A DNA stretch of 64,000 bases from Mesonia sp. HuA40 (GTDB lineage: Bacteria > Bacteroidota > Bacteroidia > Flavobacteriales > Flavobacteriaceae): contig NZ_VRLT01000005.1 in NCBI RefSeq assembly GCF_008017835.1, forward strand, positions 62,001 to 126,000. Reading direction: 5' to 3'. Below are positions 35,852 to 44,532 of this stretch, one piece after another (positions within the stretch are counted from its first letter, which is position 1; every line of letters starts with the position of its first letter). The notes under the pieces are model-generated. The model saw nothing but the letters and a program-made list of their open reading frames with translations, searched no databases and was not told the origin of the DNA. Made by a program: the position numbers and the translations under genes.

Positions 35852-36637
35852 TTGGATAGCATTAGTTTTTTAGAACTCAGAATATTAGACATTATAGACA
35901 TCTTATTAGTAGCTATACTACTATATTATGTTTATCGCTTGGTCAAGGGCAGTGCCGCCATTAATATTTTTATAGGAATTGTAATTATTTACCTTGTCTG
36001 GAAATTAACCCAATTACTTCAAATGGAGATGCTAAGCAGCATATTAGGACAGTTTATTGGGGCTGGGATGTTCGCTCTAATTGTTGTTTTTCAGCAAGAA
36101 ATAAGAAAATTCTTACTCATGGTTGGCTCAACCAATTTTGGAAGTAAGCGCAACTTTCTGCGTCAGTTTAAATTCAATAAAAACAATGGTAATCAACTTG
36201 AAACCGATTTCAAATCGATAATTAAGGCTTGCCAGAAAATGGGTCAAAACAACACCGGTGCGCTTATTGTTATTAAAAGAAATACAAATTTAGATTTTAT
36301 AAAAAGTTCAGGAGACAGTATGCGCATTAAAGTAAACCAGCCTATTGTAGAATCTATTTTTTATCCAAACTCTCCTCTACATGACGGAGCTATGATTATC
36401 GAAGACAATACTATTACAGCAACAAGGGTTATTTTACCTGTTTCTAACGATAGAAACATTCCGTTGCGTTTTGGGTTAAGGCATCGAGCTGCTATTGGAA
36501 TTACCGAAAAGACAGATGCTGTTGCCTTAGTGGTTAGTGAGGAAACTGGACATACCTCCTATATCAAAGATGGAAGTTTTGATTTATACGATGATTTAGA
36601 GGAGCTAGAAAAAAAATTAGAAGAAGACCTTTCTTAA
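35852..36637 (+). CDS. cdaA: Diadenylate cyclase CdaA (c-di-AMP synthase)
   Basis: A 261-residue membrane-bound DisA_N-domain enzyme that makes c-di-AMP from two ATP. Three N-terminal membrane helices (about 10-85) are followed by a short coil and the catalytic domain with SPLHDGAMIIEDN (DGA) and GLRHRAAIG (RHR). The start appears to be TTG at 35852-35854; the next ATG lies inside the second helix, so TTG is needed for a full first helix. No GlmM/CdaR neighbour is present; folP is upstream. c-di-AMP controls turgor, potassium uptake and wall integrity in other bacteria. Confidence 0.9.
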   Translation: MDSISFLELRILDIIDILLVAILLYYVYRLVKGSAAINIFIGIVIIYLVWKLTQLLQMEMLSSILGQFIGAGMFALIVVFQQEIRKFLLMVGSTNFGSKRNFLRQFKFNKNNGNQLETDFKSIIKACQKMGQNNTGALIVIKRNTNLDFIKSSGDSMRIKVNQPIVESIFYPNSPLHDGAMIIEDNTITATRVILPVSNDRNIPLRFGLRHRAAIGITEKTDAVALVVSEETGHTSYIKDGSFDLYDDLEELEKKLEEDLS

Positions 36638-36659
36638 ACTTCATCTATTTCATTAACTA

Positions 36660-38423
36660 TTATAAATCGTATTCGAGAAACTGTACTTCATAAAGGCTTT
36701 TGTAATAGCCTTCTTCTTTTTGAAGCAATTGTTGATGTGTTCCTATTTCAACAATTTTACCAGCATCCATGACAATGATCTTATCTGCTTTTTTAACGGT
36801 TGCCAATCGGTGTGCTATTATTATTGAGGTTCTTCCTTGGGTAATCTTATCGGTAGCCTCTTGAATCAATTGTTCGCTATAACTGTCTACGCTAGAGGTA
36901 GCCTCATCTAAAACCAAAATGCTTGGTTTACTTACATAGGCCCTTAAAAATGCTATCAATTGCCGTTGCCCGCTAGACAACATCGTGCCTCTTTCTTTTA
37001 CATTATATTGATACTTCCCTGGTAAGGTATTGATAAAATCGTGTACGCCGATTTCTTTTGCTGCAGCAATAACATCCTCTAAGCTTATCTTCGGGTTTTC
37101 TAGTGTGATATTATTCTCAATCGTATCGGCGAAAAGAAAAACATCTTGTAAAACAACGGCAATTTCGTTCCGTAAAGATTTTAGCTGAAACTCTTTTATA
37201 TCAATACCATCTATGCTAATACTCCCTCCATTAATTTCATAAAACCTACTTAACAAATTTATGATAGTACTTTTGCCAGCACCAGTTGCACCTACAATAG
37301 CTACCGTTTCTCCTGCCTTCACTTTCAAATCAATCCCTTTAAGCACTAATTCATCAGGTATGTAACCAAAGCTCACTTGTTTAAATTCAATATCTCCTTG
37401 AAGATTTTTTGCTATTTTAGTCCCTTGATCTTTTATTATAGCCTTAGTATCTAAAATCGCAAATACCCTATTTGCGGCTACCATTCCCATTTGCAGGGTA
37501 TTAAATTTATCGGCTATTTGTCGTAAAGGCCTAAACAACATTTGTATAAGCTGGATAAACATGACAATTATACCCAAATTTAATTCTTCGCCCGCTACAA
37601 CCCTCAAGCCTCCAAACCAAACTACTAATCCTATTGCTATTGAGGTTGCCATTTCTGCGATAGGAAAAAAAATAGAATTGTACCAAACTGTTTTAATCCA
37701 AGCATTTTTATGTTTCTCATTAATGGCTTTAAAACGAGCATATTCTACTTTCTCTCGATGAAAAATCTGCACTATTTTCATTCCCGTAAGCCTTTCTTGT
37801 ACAAATGTATTGAGATTAGAAACCTGTGTTCTAACCTCTTCAAAAGCTATTTTCATTTTTTTCTGAAAAACACGTGTAGCGTAAATAATCAGCGGTAAGA
37901 TGAGAAAAACCAAGAGGCTTAACCTCCAGCTTTGATATAACATAAACCCAACTACCACAAGCATTTTTAATAAATCGCTAATAATCATGAAAAGCCCCTG
38001 GCTAAAAATACTTGCAATGGTTTCAATATCGCTTACAGCACGGGTAACCAACCTACCTACAGCAGATTGATCATAATATTGCTTTTTAAACTGCAGCATA
38101 TGAGCAAACAATTTAACTCGAATATCCCTTATAACTTGCTGCCCAAGCCAATTCGCAAAGTAAATAAATCCAAACTGAGTAAGCACTTCTAACACTAAAG
38201 CTCCTAACATTAGCATAATAAAGTTAACCAGTAAACTCGCATCTTTTGGTACTATGCTTTGATTAATGACTATCTTGGTTAAATACGGGTTAACCACCCC
38301 AAGTAAGGAGAGCAAAATAGCTGTAAAAGCTACAAAGTAAAAGGTCTTTTTATACGGATTAGTATACGTGAGTAAACGCTTAAACAACCTAAAATCAAAT
38401 GCGTTGCCCGTTTTATTTGCCAT
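36660..38423 (-). CDS. MsbA-like ABC exporter (membrane-ATPase fusion)
   Basis: A 587-residue half-transporter starting at ATG 38421-38423 (MANKTGNAF). Residues 1-320 hold six membrane helices (type I exporter fold); residues 345-587 form the ATPase with Walker A VGATGAGKSTII, signature LSSGQRQLIAFLRA, Walker B ILVLDEATSSVD and the H-loop IIIAHRLATVK. The signature SSGQRQ replaces the more usual SGGQRQ. It functions as a dimer exporting a lipid, drug or peptide; the substrate is unknown. It overlaps truA by 11 bases, so they share a transcript. Confidence 0.9.
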   Translation of the reverse strand: MANKTGNAFDFRLFKRLLTYTNPYKKTFYFVAFTAILLSLLGVVNPYLTKIVINQSIVPKDASLLVNFIMLMLGALVLEVLTQFGFIYFANWLGQQVIRDIRVKLFAHMLQFKKQYYDQSAVGRLVTRAVSDIETIASIFSQGLFMIISDLLKMLVVVGFMLYQSWRLSLLVFLILPLIIYATRVFQKKMKIAFEEVRTQVSNLNTFVQERLTGMKIVQIFHREKVEYARFKAINEKHKNAWIKTVWYNSIFFPIAEMATSIAIGLVVWFGGLRVVAGEELNLGIIVMFIQLIQMLFRPLRQIADKFNTLQMGMVAANRVFAILDTKAIIKDQGTKIAKNLQGDIEFKQVSFGYIPDELVLKGIDLKVKAGETVAIVGATGAGKSTIINLLSRFYEINGGSISIDGIDIKEFQLKSLRNEIAVVLQDVFLFADTIENNITLENPKISLEDVIAAAKEIGVHDFINTLPGKYQYNVKERGTMLSSGQRQLIAFLRAYVSKPSILVLDEATSSVDSYSEQLIQEATDKITQGRTSIIIAHRLATVKKADKIIVMDAGKIVEIGTHQQLLQKEEGYYKSLYEVQFLEYDL

Positions 38424-39168
38424 GGTTTGTAAAAATATGTGCAGGATAATCAACCTGCGTTAAATAAAGACCTCGAGCCGGCGCAGAAGCTCCAGCATTA
38501 GACCTGTTTTTAGATTGAATGATTTGGTGCATTGCTTGCGGTTCGCGCTTTCCACTACCCACTTCTAATAAAGTTCCTACTATGGCTCGTACCATATTAC
38601 GCAAAAACCGATTTGCCTGTATACTAAAAATAAGTTGATGCCCGACTTGTTTCCAACTAGCGTGCATAATGGAGCAATCAAAAGTAAAAACATCTGTCTT
38701 AACTTTTGAAAAAGATTCAAAATCGGTATAATCCAATAAAATATCGGCCGCCTCTTGCATTTTCTTTATATCTAAATTACGTTTCACATAATAGCTTCCT
38801 TGATTTGTAAAAGGATTCTTTTGCGTATCAATCATATATTCATAGCTACGCGCGGTCGCATCAAAACGCGCATGTGCTCCATCGGGAACCTCAAAAAGTT
38901 GAGAAATCGCAATATCTTTAGGCAACAGGGTATTCATTTTGAAGCAGAAGTCTGTTGCGTTTAAGTTTTTTTCATAATCAAAATGAGCAAACAACTGCTT
39001 GGCGTGCACACCAGCATCGGTACGACCTGCACCCACAACCGGCGTATAATTTTGCAAAGCAATTTGCAGTTTGTCTTCTAAGACTTCTTGTACGCTAATC
39101 ACATTCGGCTGCCTTTGCCAGCCAAAATAAGCCGTACCGTTATAAGCCAATTCGATAAAATACCTCAA
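38413..39168 (-). CDS. truA: tRNA pseudouridine synthase A
   Basis: A 251-residue enzyme making pseudouridine at positions 38-40 of tRNAs. Catalytic Asp lies in GRTDAGVHA (near 50). RYFIELAYNGTAYFGWQRQP at the N-terminus, RSYEYMI (near 105), RFLRNMVRAIVGTLLEVG and APARGLYL follow. The start is TTG at 39166-39168; the family N-terminus begins right there and no ATG is available. A -7 element TATCTTTG lies 23 bases upstream. Confidence 0.94.
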   Translation of the reverse strand: MRYFIELAYNGTAYFGWQRQPNVISVQEVLEDKLQIALQNYTPVVGAGRTDAGVHAKQLFAHFDYEKNLNATDFCFKMNTLLPKDIAISQLFEVPDGAHARFDATARSYEYMIDTQKNPFTNQGSYYVKRNLDIKKMQEAADILLDYTDFESFSKVKTDVFTFDCSIMHASWKQVGHQLIFSIQANRFLRNMVRAIVGTLLEVGSGKREPQAMHQIIQSKNRSNAGASAPARGLYLTQVDYPAHIFTNHGK

Positions 39169-39191
39169 ACTATTTACCTATTTTTGCTTTG

Positions 39192-39199
39192 CAAAGATA
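39192..39199 (-). promoter_or_regulatory. -7 promoter element of truA
   Basis: Minus-strand TATCTTTG, an exact consensus match, 23 bases before the TTG start of truA. Confidence 0.5.
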
Positions 39200-39260
39200 C
39201 AAGAATCTAAAGACCATATGGGTCTTAAAACATTAAACCCTGTTAAAAACCTCGTATTTT

Positions 39261-39767
39261 TTGAAAAAGATTCTCCTTTTAAGTGACACCCATTCACATC
39301 TTGATGAACGCATAATTACTTATGCCCGTCAAGCGGATGAAATATGGCACGCCGGCGATATTGGAAATTTAGATGTAACAGATACTTTAAACAGTATAAA
39401 ACCTTTAAGGGCTGTATATGGCAATATAGATGATGATAAAGCTCGGCGTAATTTCCCTTTAGATTTGTTTTTTGACTGCGAACAAGTGAAAGTATATATG
39501 ACTCATATAGGCGGTTATCCAGAAAGATATAATGCCCGAACAAAGCAAATAATTGAAGCCGAACAACCTCAGCTTTTTATTTGTGGGCATTCGCACATTT
39601 TAAAAGTGATGTATGATAAAAATAATCGCGTTTTACATATGAATCCCGGTGCTTGCGGAACTCACGGTTTTCATACCGTTCGCACCATGCTTCGCTTTGA
39701 AATTAATGGAGACAAAATTGAAAAACTCGAAGTTATTGAACTGGGCCAACGCGGAAAATTAAAATAA
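39261..39767 (+). CDS. YfcE/MJ0936-type metallophosphoesterase
   Basis: A 168-residue calcineurin-fold phosphodiesterase: LSDTHSHLD, HAGDIGN, YGNIDDD and a C-terminal GHSH provide the two-metal site. The start is TTG at 39261-39263, since a TAA stop lies just upstream in frame and the first metal motif begins at residue 7. Its substrate is not known; family members hydrolyse phosphodiesters. It ends 1 base before a strong bidirectional terminator. Confidence 0.9.
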   Translation: MKKILLLSDTHSHLDERIITYARQADEIWHAGDIGNLDVTDTLNSIKPLRAVYGNIDDDKARRNFPLDLFFDCEQVKVYMTHIGGYPERYNARTKQIIEAEQPQLFICGHSHILKVMYDKNNRVLHMNPGACGTHGFHTVRTMLRFEINGDKIEKLEVIELGQRGKLK

Positions 39768-39795
39768 AAAACCCAGTGAAAATCACTGGGTTTTT
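39768..39795. terminator. Bidirectional terminator between phosphoesterase and DUF4293 genes
   Basis: AAAACCCAGTGA and TCACTGGGTTTT form a perfect 12-bp stem around a 3-base loop, with T-tracts on both strands, between convergent genes. Confidence 0.9.
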
Positions 39796-39823
39796 ACGCA
39801 CTAATACTACTAAGATATTAGGT

Positions 39824-40234
39824 TTATCGCAATCGGTCTACAGATTTTACAAGTGCTTCATCCTTTTTAATGGCTTTATTAGCCAACACTAAAAAAACGA
39901 TAGAAATGATAGGAAGAAACAACCCAATACCTTTCTCTGAGACATTCATCTCTCCAGGTACGATTAGAGACCAGTACACGAAAAATCCTAGTAAAATAAA
40001 GTTCAATATGATGTTGAGTCTGTTCATAACAAACTGCAATTTTCTATTTTTAAATAAAAAGATACTTACTAATGCCAATAAGGCACTCAACAGAAGTCCA
40101 GCTAAAACATAAGGTAGATCTGTGGCATAAATTGGATTTGCATTGGGGTTCAACCACAAGCTAAATACAAATGACGCCAAAACACTAATTACCAAACTCA
40201 GCAATAAATAAATACTTTGAATGCGTTGAATCAT
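39824..40234 (-). CDS. DUF4293 membrane protein
   Basis: A 136-residue protein with four membrane helices, starting at ATG 40232-40234 (MIQRIQSIYLLLSL). The upstream extension of the frame runs through a TATTTTTG promoter and is not coding. MIQRIQSIYLLL with a downstream four-helix layout is the hallmark of DUF4293, found almost only in Bacteroidota and usually beside rho as here. No function known. Confidence 0.9.
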   Translation of the reverse strand: MIQRIQSIYLLLSLVISVLASFVFSLWLNPNANPIYATDLPYVLAGLLLSALLALVSIFLFKNRKLQFVMNRLNIILNFILLGFFVYWSLIVPGEMNVSEKGIGLFLPIISIVFLVLANKAIKKDEALVKSVDRLR

Positions 40235-40255
40235 TTTTATTTTTTGATATGGATA

Positions 40256-40263
40256 CAAAAATA
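40256..40263 (-). promoter_or_regulatory. -7 promoter element of the DUF4293 gene
   Basis: Minus-strand TATTTTTG, 21 bases upstream of the chosen ATG; supports the shorter start. Confidence 0.5.
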
Positions 40264-40462
40264 TAATATTTATTGTATTTGAAAACCCTAAAAAAGAAAA
40301 TAAAATTGTATTATTGCAGTATCTATGCGTAATCACTTCAAACAAGGTTACTTAGAACTTCATAATTTTTTCAAAAAAAACATACATTTTACCAAAACGC
40401 CGTTTTTCACATTTGGGTTTTGGTTTTAATACAAAACATTCAATAATATATTTTTTCAATAG

Positions 40463-42133
40463 ATGTTAGAAATATCAGAATTAAAAGCAAAAAAGCTACC
40501 CGAGCTTAAAGAAATTGCCAAATCGCTCAATGTACCTAAGTACAACCGCTTAAAAAAATTAGATTTAGTTTATCAAATTTTAGATTACCAAGCGGCAAAC
40601 CCGCACAAAACCAAAGAGGCTTTAAGCGAAGAAGAACCAGAAGCAAAACCTAAAGAAAAAAATATTGCAGAGGCTCGTCAAAGAGAAAAACCGACAAACC
40701 ACTCTAAGCCTCAAAAAAAATCTCACCCTAAAGAAGGAGCAAAAGACCAAAAATCAGAAAAAGCTCAAAAACAAACTTCTAAACAAAATAAAAAGAATCC
40801 TTCACACTCTGATCAAGGAAAAAAAGCCAGCGAAAGCTCAAAACCTAATTCTGGCCGCTCTAATGCTCAAAAGGAAAGACAAAACCAGCACACAAAGCAG
40901 GACCAAAATAAAAGGCAAGCTGAGCGTTCACAAGAGAAAAAAGAACAACAACATAAAAACAAATCACAAAACGGCAACAAGGATAAACGTAATAAATACC
41001 GTGAGCCTAATTATGAATTTGATGCCATCATAGAAAGTGAAGGAGTTTTAGATATTATGCAAGATGGCTACGGATTTTTGCGTTCATCAGACTATAATTA
41101 TCTGTCATCTCCAGACGATATTTACGTTTCTCAATCACAGATTAAATTATTCGGGTTAAAAACTGGAGATACTGTTTTAGGACAAATAAGACCCCCCAAG
41201 GAAGGTGAAAAGTATTTTCCCTTAATCAAAATTAGTAAAATAAATGGTCTAGACCCTCAAGTGGTGAGAGACCGTGTATCTTTTGAACACTTAACACCTC
41301 TTTTTCCCCAAGAAAAGTTTAAACTAGCCGAGAGGGAAAGCAATTTATCAACGCGCATCATCGATTTATTCTCTCCTATAGGAAAAGGACAAAGAGGAAT
41401 GATTGTTTCGCAGCCCAAAACCGGTAAAACGATGTTATTGAAGGATATCGCAAATGCCATCGCTGCCAACCACCCAGAAGTTTATCAAATTGTATTATTA
41501 ATCGATGAGCGCCCGGAAGAAGTTACAGACATGCAACGCCACGTAAATGGTGAAGTTGTAGCTTCAACCTTTGACAAAGAAGCGCACGAACATGTTCGCG
41601 TTGCCAATATCGTACTAGAAAAGGCAAAACGCTTGGTTGAATGCGGGCACGACGTAGTAATTTTACTTGACTCAATTACTCGATTGGCACGAGCCTACAA
41701 CACCGTACAGCCAGCCAGTGGTAAAGTATTAAGTGGTGGTGTAGATGCAAATGCCCTACACAAGCCTAAGCGCTTTTTTGGTGCAGCCAGAAATATTGAA
41801 AAAGGCGGGTCTTTATCTATTATCGCAACTGCTTTAACCGATACAGGCTCTAAGATGGACGAGGTGATTTTTGAAGAATTTAAAGGTACGGGTAATATGG
41901 AGCTTCAGTTAGATCGTAAAATTGCTAACCGTAGAATATTCCCAGCCATAGACCTTACCTCTTCAAGTACCCGTAGAGATGATATGCTACACGATGAAAA
42001 CACAATTCAACGTATGTGGGTACTTAGAAAATATCTAGCAGATATGAACCCTATAGAGGCCATGGAGTTTATAAACGACAAAGTAAGAAACAGTTTAAAC
42101 AATGAAGAATTTCTTATCTCGATGAACGGATAG
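40463..42133 (+). CDS. rho: Transcription termination factor Rho with long basic N-terminal insert
   Basis: A 556-residue RNA helicase. Residues 1-50 form the Rho-N helical domain. About residues 55-180 are a low-complexity insert very rich in Lys, Gln, Asn, Ser and Glu ([15 protein letters not shown] and similar). The RNA-binding cold-shock-like domain starts near 185 ([15 protein letters not shown]). The ATPase core has Walker [11 protein letters not shown], Walker [18 protein letters not shown], and the R-loop/Q-loop segments. The insert is typical of Bacteroidota Rho and may contribute extra RNA binding or condensate formation (general knowledge, not shown here). Confidence 0.96.
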   Translation: MLEISELKAKKLPELKEIAKSLNVPKYNRLKKLDLVYQILDYQAANPHKTKEALSEEEPEAKPKEKNIAEARQREKPTNHSKPQKKSHPKEGAKDQKSEKAQKQTSKQNKKNPSHSDQGKKASESSKPNSGRSNAQKERQNQHTKQDQNKRQAERSQEKKEQQHKNKSQNGNKDKRNKYREPNYEFDAIIESEGVLDIMQDGYGFLRSSDYNYLSSPDDIYVSQSQIKLFGLKTGDTVLGQIRPPKEGEKYFPLIKISKINGLDPQVVRDRVSFEHLTPLFPQEKFKLAERESNLSTRIIDLFSPIGKGQRGMIVSQPKTGKTMLLKDIANAIAANHPEVYQIVLLIDERPEEVTDMQRHVNGEVVASTFDKEAHEHVRVANIVLEKAKRLVECGHDVVILLDSITRLARAYNTVQPASGKVLSGGVDANALHKPKRFFGAARNIEKGGSLSIIATALTDTGSKMDEVIFEEFKGTGNMELQLDRKIANRRIFPAIDLTSSSTRRDDMLHDENTIQRMWVLRKYLADMNPIEAMEFINDKVRNSLNNEEFLISMNG

Positions 42134-42160
42134 AAGGATCGTAAGACACTCAACATAAAA

Positions 42161-42191
42161 ACCGATTGATATTACCAATCGGTTTTTTTTT
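42161..42191 (+). terminator. Terminator of rho
   Basis: ACCGATTG (42161-42168) pairs with CAATCGGT (42176-42183) over a 7-base loop; a run of nine T follows. Confidence 0.88.
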
Positions 42192-42236
42192 ATTACTAAA
42201 AGCTATAAAAACTTCAGCTCTAGCTAAAAATAAAAA

Positions 42237-42260
42237 AAACCTTCCAAAAAAGGAAGGTTT
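42237..42260 (-). terminator. Terminator of rpsT
   Basis: AAACCTTCC and GGAAGGTTT form a perfect 9-bp stem with a 6-base loop; on the minus strand it is followed by T residues. Lies 27 bases beyond the rpsT stop. Confidence 0.85.
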
Positions 42261-42286
42261 CAAAATTTTTGAACACTAACTAAAAC

Positions 42287-42535
42287 TTACAGAGCAGCAA
42301 CGTGCTTTGCTAATTTAGATTTTAAATTGCTTGCTTTATTAGTGTGAATTACATTTTTCTTCGCTAATTTATCGATCATTGAAACAACAGAAGGATATAG
42401 CTTCTCTGCCTCCGCCTTATCAGCCGCTTTTAATTTCTTTATGGCATTACGGGTAGTTTTATGCTGGTAGCGATTTCTTAAACGCTTCACATCATTACTA
42501 CGTATTCTCTTTAATGCCGACTTATGATTTGCCAT
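42287..42535 (-). CDS. rpsT: 30S ribosomal protein bS20
   Basis: An 82-residue basic protein, [21 protein letters not shown] at the start and [20 protein letters not shown] at the end, matching bS20. It binds 16S rRNA early in 30S assembly. It lies just downstream of the three tRNA-Glu genes on the same strand (32-base gap), so it may share their transcript. Confidence 0.97.
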   Translation of the reverse strand: MANHKSALKRIRSNDVKRLRNRYQHKTTRNAIKKLKAADKAEAEKLYPSVVSMIDKLAKKNVIHTNKASNLKSKLAKHVAAL

Positions 42536-42566
42536 AACTCTATTTCTTATCTCATTAATTAAATTG

Positions 42567-42638
42567 TAGTCCGTAGGGGATTCGAACCCCTGTTACCAGG
42601 ATGAAAACCTGGCGTCCTAACCCCTAGACGAACGGACC
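42567..42638 (-). tRNA. tRNA-Glu (anticodon TTC), copy 3
   Basis: A 72-nt cloverleaf: acceptor GGTCCGT/ACGGACT, D-arm with GTCTAGGGGTTAGGAC, anticodon stem CCAGG/CCTGG with loop TTTTCAT (anticodon TTC), T-arm AGGGGTTCGAATCCCCT. Discriminator A; CCA not encoded. Identical to the other two copies. Confidence 0.97.
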
Positions 42639-42683
42639 ATTAGTTTACTTATTTCAAAAACAAACCGACTGTTTGTTACTTTG

Positions 42684-42755
42684 TAGTCCGTAGGGGATTC
42701 GAACCCCTGTTACCAGGATGAAAACCTGGCGTCCTAACCCCTAGACGAACGGACC
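42684..42755 (-). tRNA. tRNA-Glu (anticodon TTC), copy 2
   Basis: Identical in sequence to the copies on each side; same structure and anticodon. Confidence 0.97.
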
Positions 42756-42800
42756 ATTAGTTTACTTATTTCAAAAACAAACCGACTGTTTGTTACTTTG

Positions 42801-42872
42801 TAGTCCGTAGGGGATTCGAACCCCTGTTACCAGGATGAAAACCTGGCGTCCTAACCCCTAGACGAACGGACC
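42801..42872 (-). tRNA. tRNA-Glu (anticodon TTC), copy 1 (promoter-proximal)
   Basis: Identical to the other two; first in the transcript, 22 bases downstream of a TAnnTTTG element. Confidence 0.97.
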
Positions 42873-42893
42873 ATTATTGTTTGAATGCGGATG

Positions 42894-42924
42894 CAAAAAT
42901 AAGACTTATTTTAAATGCACCAAA
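42894..42924 (-). promoter_or_regulatory. Promoter of the tRNA-Glu/rpsT unit
   Basis: Minus-strand TATTTTTG (42901-42894) and TTTG (42924-42921) are separated by 19 bases, matching the -7/-33 layout, 22 bases upstream of the first tRNA. Confidence 0.65.
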
Positions 42925-42953
42925 CAAAATTTCAATTTTTTTTTAAACTTTTT

Positions 42954-44432
42954 TTAATAAGCCTTAGCAAACAAAACACGCTGATTAGACGGCTTACCAG
43001 TCAATACGCAGTTACCTGATTCATTTTCAGCATCAAAAGGAATACAACGAATGGTTGCCTTAGTTAGTTCTTTAATTCTCTCTTCCGTTTCGGTTGTCCC
43101 ATCCCAGTGAGCTGAAATAAATCCACCTTTCTCTTTTAATACTTTCTTAAACGTATCAAAATCTTCAACTTTAGAAATGTGTTCATTTCTGTAGTTAAGT
43201 GCCTTATTAAATAGATTATCTTGAATTTCAACCATTAAAGCTTTCACTTTCTCTACAAGTTCATCTTGTTTTATAAATTCTTTGGTAAGGATGTCGCGTC
43301 TAGCCAACTCTACTGTACCTTTTTCTAAATCTTTTGGTCCTATTGCCAAACGTACAGGAACCCCTTGTAATTCATATTGAGCAAATTTCCAGCCTGGTTT
43401 ATGTGTATCTCGATCGTCAAATTTCACAGAAATACCAGATTCTCTAAGATTTTGAGCAATTATTTGCGCCTTTTCGCTAATTTGTTTCAACTGTTCTTCA
43501 CCTTTATAAATAGGAACTATAACCACTTGGTTAGGCGCTAATTTTGGCGGCAATACAAGTCCTTTATCATCGCTATGGGTCATAATTAGGGCTCCCATTA
43601 ATCGCGTAGACACCCCCCAACTTGTGGCCCAAACGTGTTCCAATTTACCTTCTTTGCTAGCATATTTCACATCAAAGGCTTTAGCAAAATTTTGACCTAA
43701 AAAATGTGAAGTTCCAGCTTGAAGGGCCTTCCCATCTTGCATAAGGGCTTCAATACAATAAGTTTCTTCTGCACCCGCAAAACGTTCACTTTCGGTCTTT
43801 TTACCCTGAATAACCGGAATTGCCATAAAATTTTCTACAAAATCAGCATACACCTCATTCATTTGTTTGGTTTCAAATAAAGCCTCTTCTCTTGTTTCAT
43901 GAGCCGTATGCCCCTCTTGCCACAAAAATTCGGCTGTTCTTAAAAACAAACGTGTACGCATTTCCCATCGCACCACATTAGCCCATTGGTTAATCTTAAT
44001 AGGTAAATCACGGTAAGATTGTATCCAACCTTTATAGGTGTTCCAAATAATAGCCTCGGAGGTTGGCCTAACCACTAATTCCTCTTCTAGTTTAGCCTCT
44101 GGATCTACAATTAATCTTGATGCATCATTAGGGTCTGTTTTTAGTCTATAGTGCGTTACTACCGCACACTCTTTTGCAAATCCCTCTGCGTTTTTTTCCT
44201 CGGCTTCAAATAAACTTTTCGGTACAAATAAAGGAAAATAAGCATTCTGATGCCCTGTCTCTTTAAAACGCTTATCTAATTGAGCTTGCATTTTTTCCCA
44301 TATGGCATACCCATAAGGCTTAATTACCATACAACCTCTAACAGCTGAGTTTTCTGCTAGATCTGCTTGTACAACAAGCTCATTATACCACTTTGAATAA
44401 TCTGTACTTCTTGAGGTTAGCTTATTTGCCAT
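42954..44432 (-). CDS. proS: Prolyl-tRNA synthetase (short, ProS type 3)
   Basis: A 492-residue class II synthetase charging tRNA-Pro. It lacks the ~180-residue editing insertion of long bacterial ProS and looks like the archaeal/eukaryotic form, as is normal in Bacteroidota. Motif 1 ([14 protein letters not shown]), motif 2 ([24 protein letters not shown]) and motif 3 ([16 protein letters not shown]) are visible; the anticodon domain (about 300-400) and a C-terminal zinc-like domain end in LFAKAY. Confidence 0.95.
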   Translation of the reverse strand: MANKLTSRSTDYSKWYNELVVQADLAENSAVRGCMVIKPYGYAIWEKMQAQLDKRFKETGHQNAYFPLFVPKSLFEAEEKNAEGFAKECAVVTHYRLKTDPNDASRLIVDPEAKLEEELVVRPTSEAIIWNTYKGWIQSYRDLPIKINQWANVVRWEMRTRLFLRTAEFLWQEGHTAHETREEALFETKQMNEVYADFVENFMAIPVIQGKKTESERFAGAEETYCIEALMQDGKALQAGTSHFLGQNFAKAFDVKYASKEGKLEHVWATSWGVSTRLMGALIMTHSDDKGLVLPPKLAPNQVVIVPIYKGEEQLKQISEKAQIIAQNLRESGISVKFDDRDTHKPGWKFAQYELQGVPVRLAIGPKDLEKGTVELARRDILTKEFIKQDELVEKVKALMVEIQDNLFNKALNYRNEHISKVEDFDTFKKVLKEKGGFISAHWDGTTETEERIKELTKATIRCIPFDAENESGNCVLTGKPSNQRVLFAKAY

Positions 44433-44437
44433 ATAAA

Positions 44438-44445
44438 TATCTTTG
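44438..44445 (+). promoter_or_regulatory. Candidate -7 element for the W/G/H-rich lipoprotein gene
   Basis: TATCTTTG on the plus strand, 87 bases before the ATG at 44533; an exact consensus match, but the distance is long. Confidence 0.35.
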
Positions 44446-44532
44446 GCACAATGCTTGTGCTATTGTTAATGAGTTTTTAGTTTAGGCAAAACTAGTTAAA
44501 TTTGAAATGTTCAACAATAAAATACAAAAGAT

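Larger units (their letters stand above)
42567..42872 (-). repeat. Tandem 117-bp repeat carrying three identical tRNA-Glu genes
   Basis: tRNA ends at 42567, 42684 and 42801 are exactly 117 bp apart. The two 45-bp spacers (42639-42683 and 42756-42800) are also identical, containing AAACAAACCGACTGTTTG-like palindromic sequence. This indicates recent or homogenised tandem duplication. Confidence 0.95.

Noticed and set aside
42567-42872. CRISPR or transposon-like repeat
   Set aside because: The 117-bp repeats are tRNA-Glu genes plus spacers.
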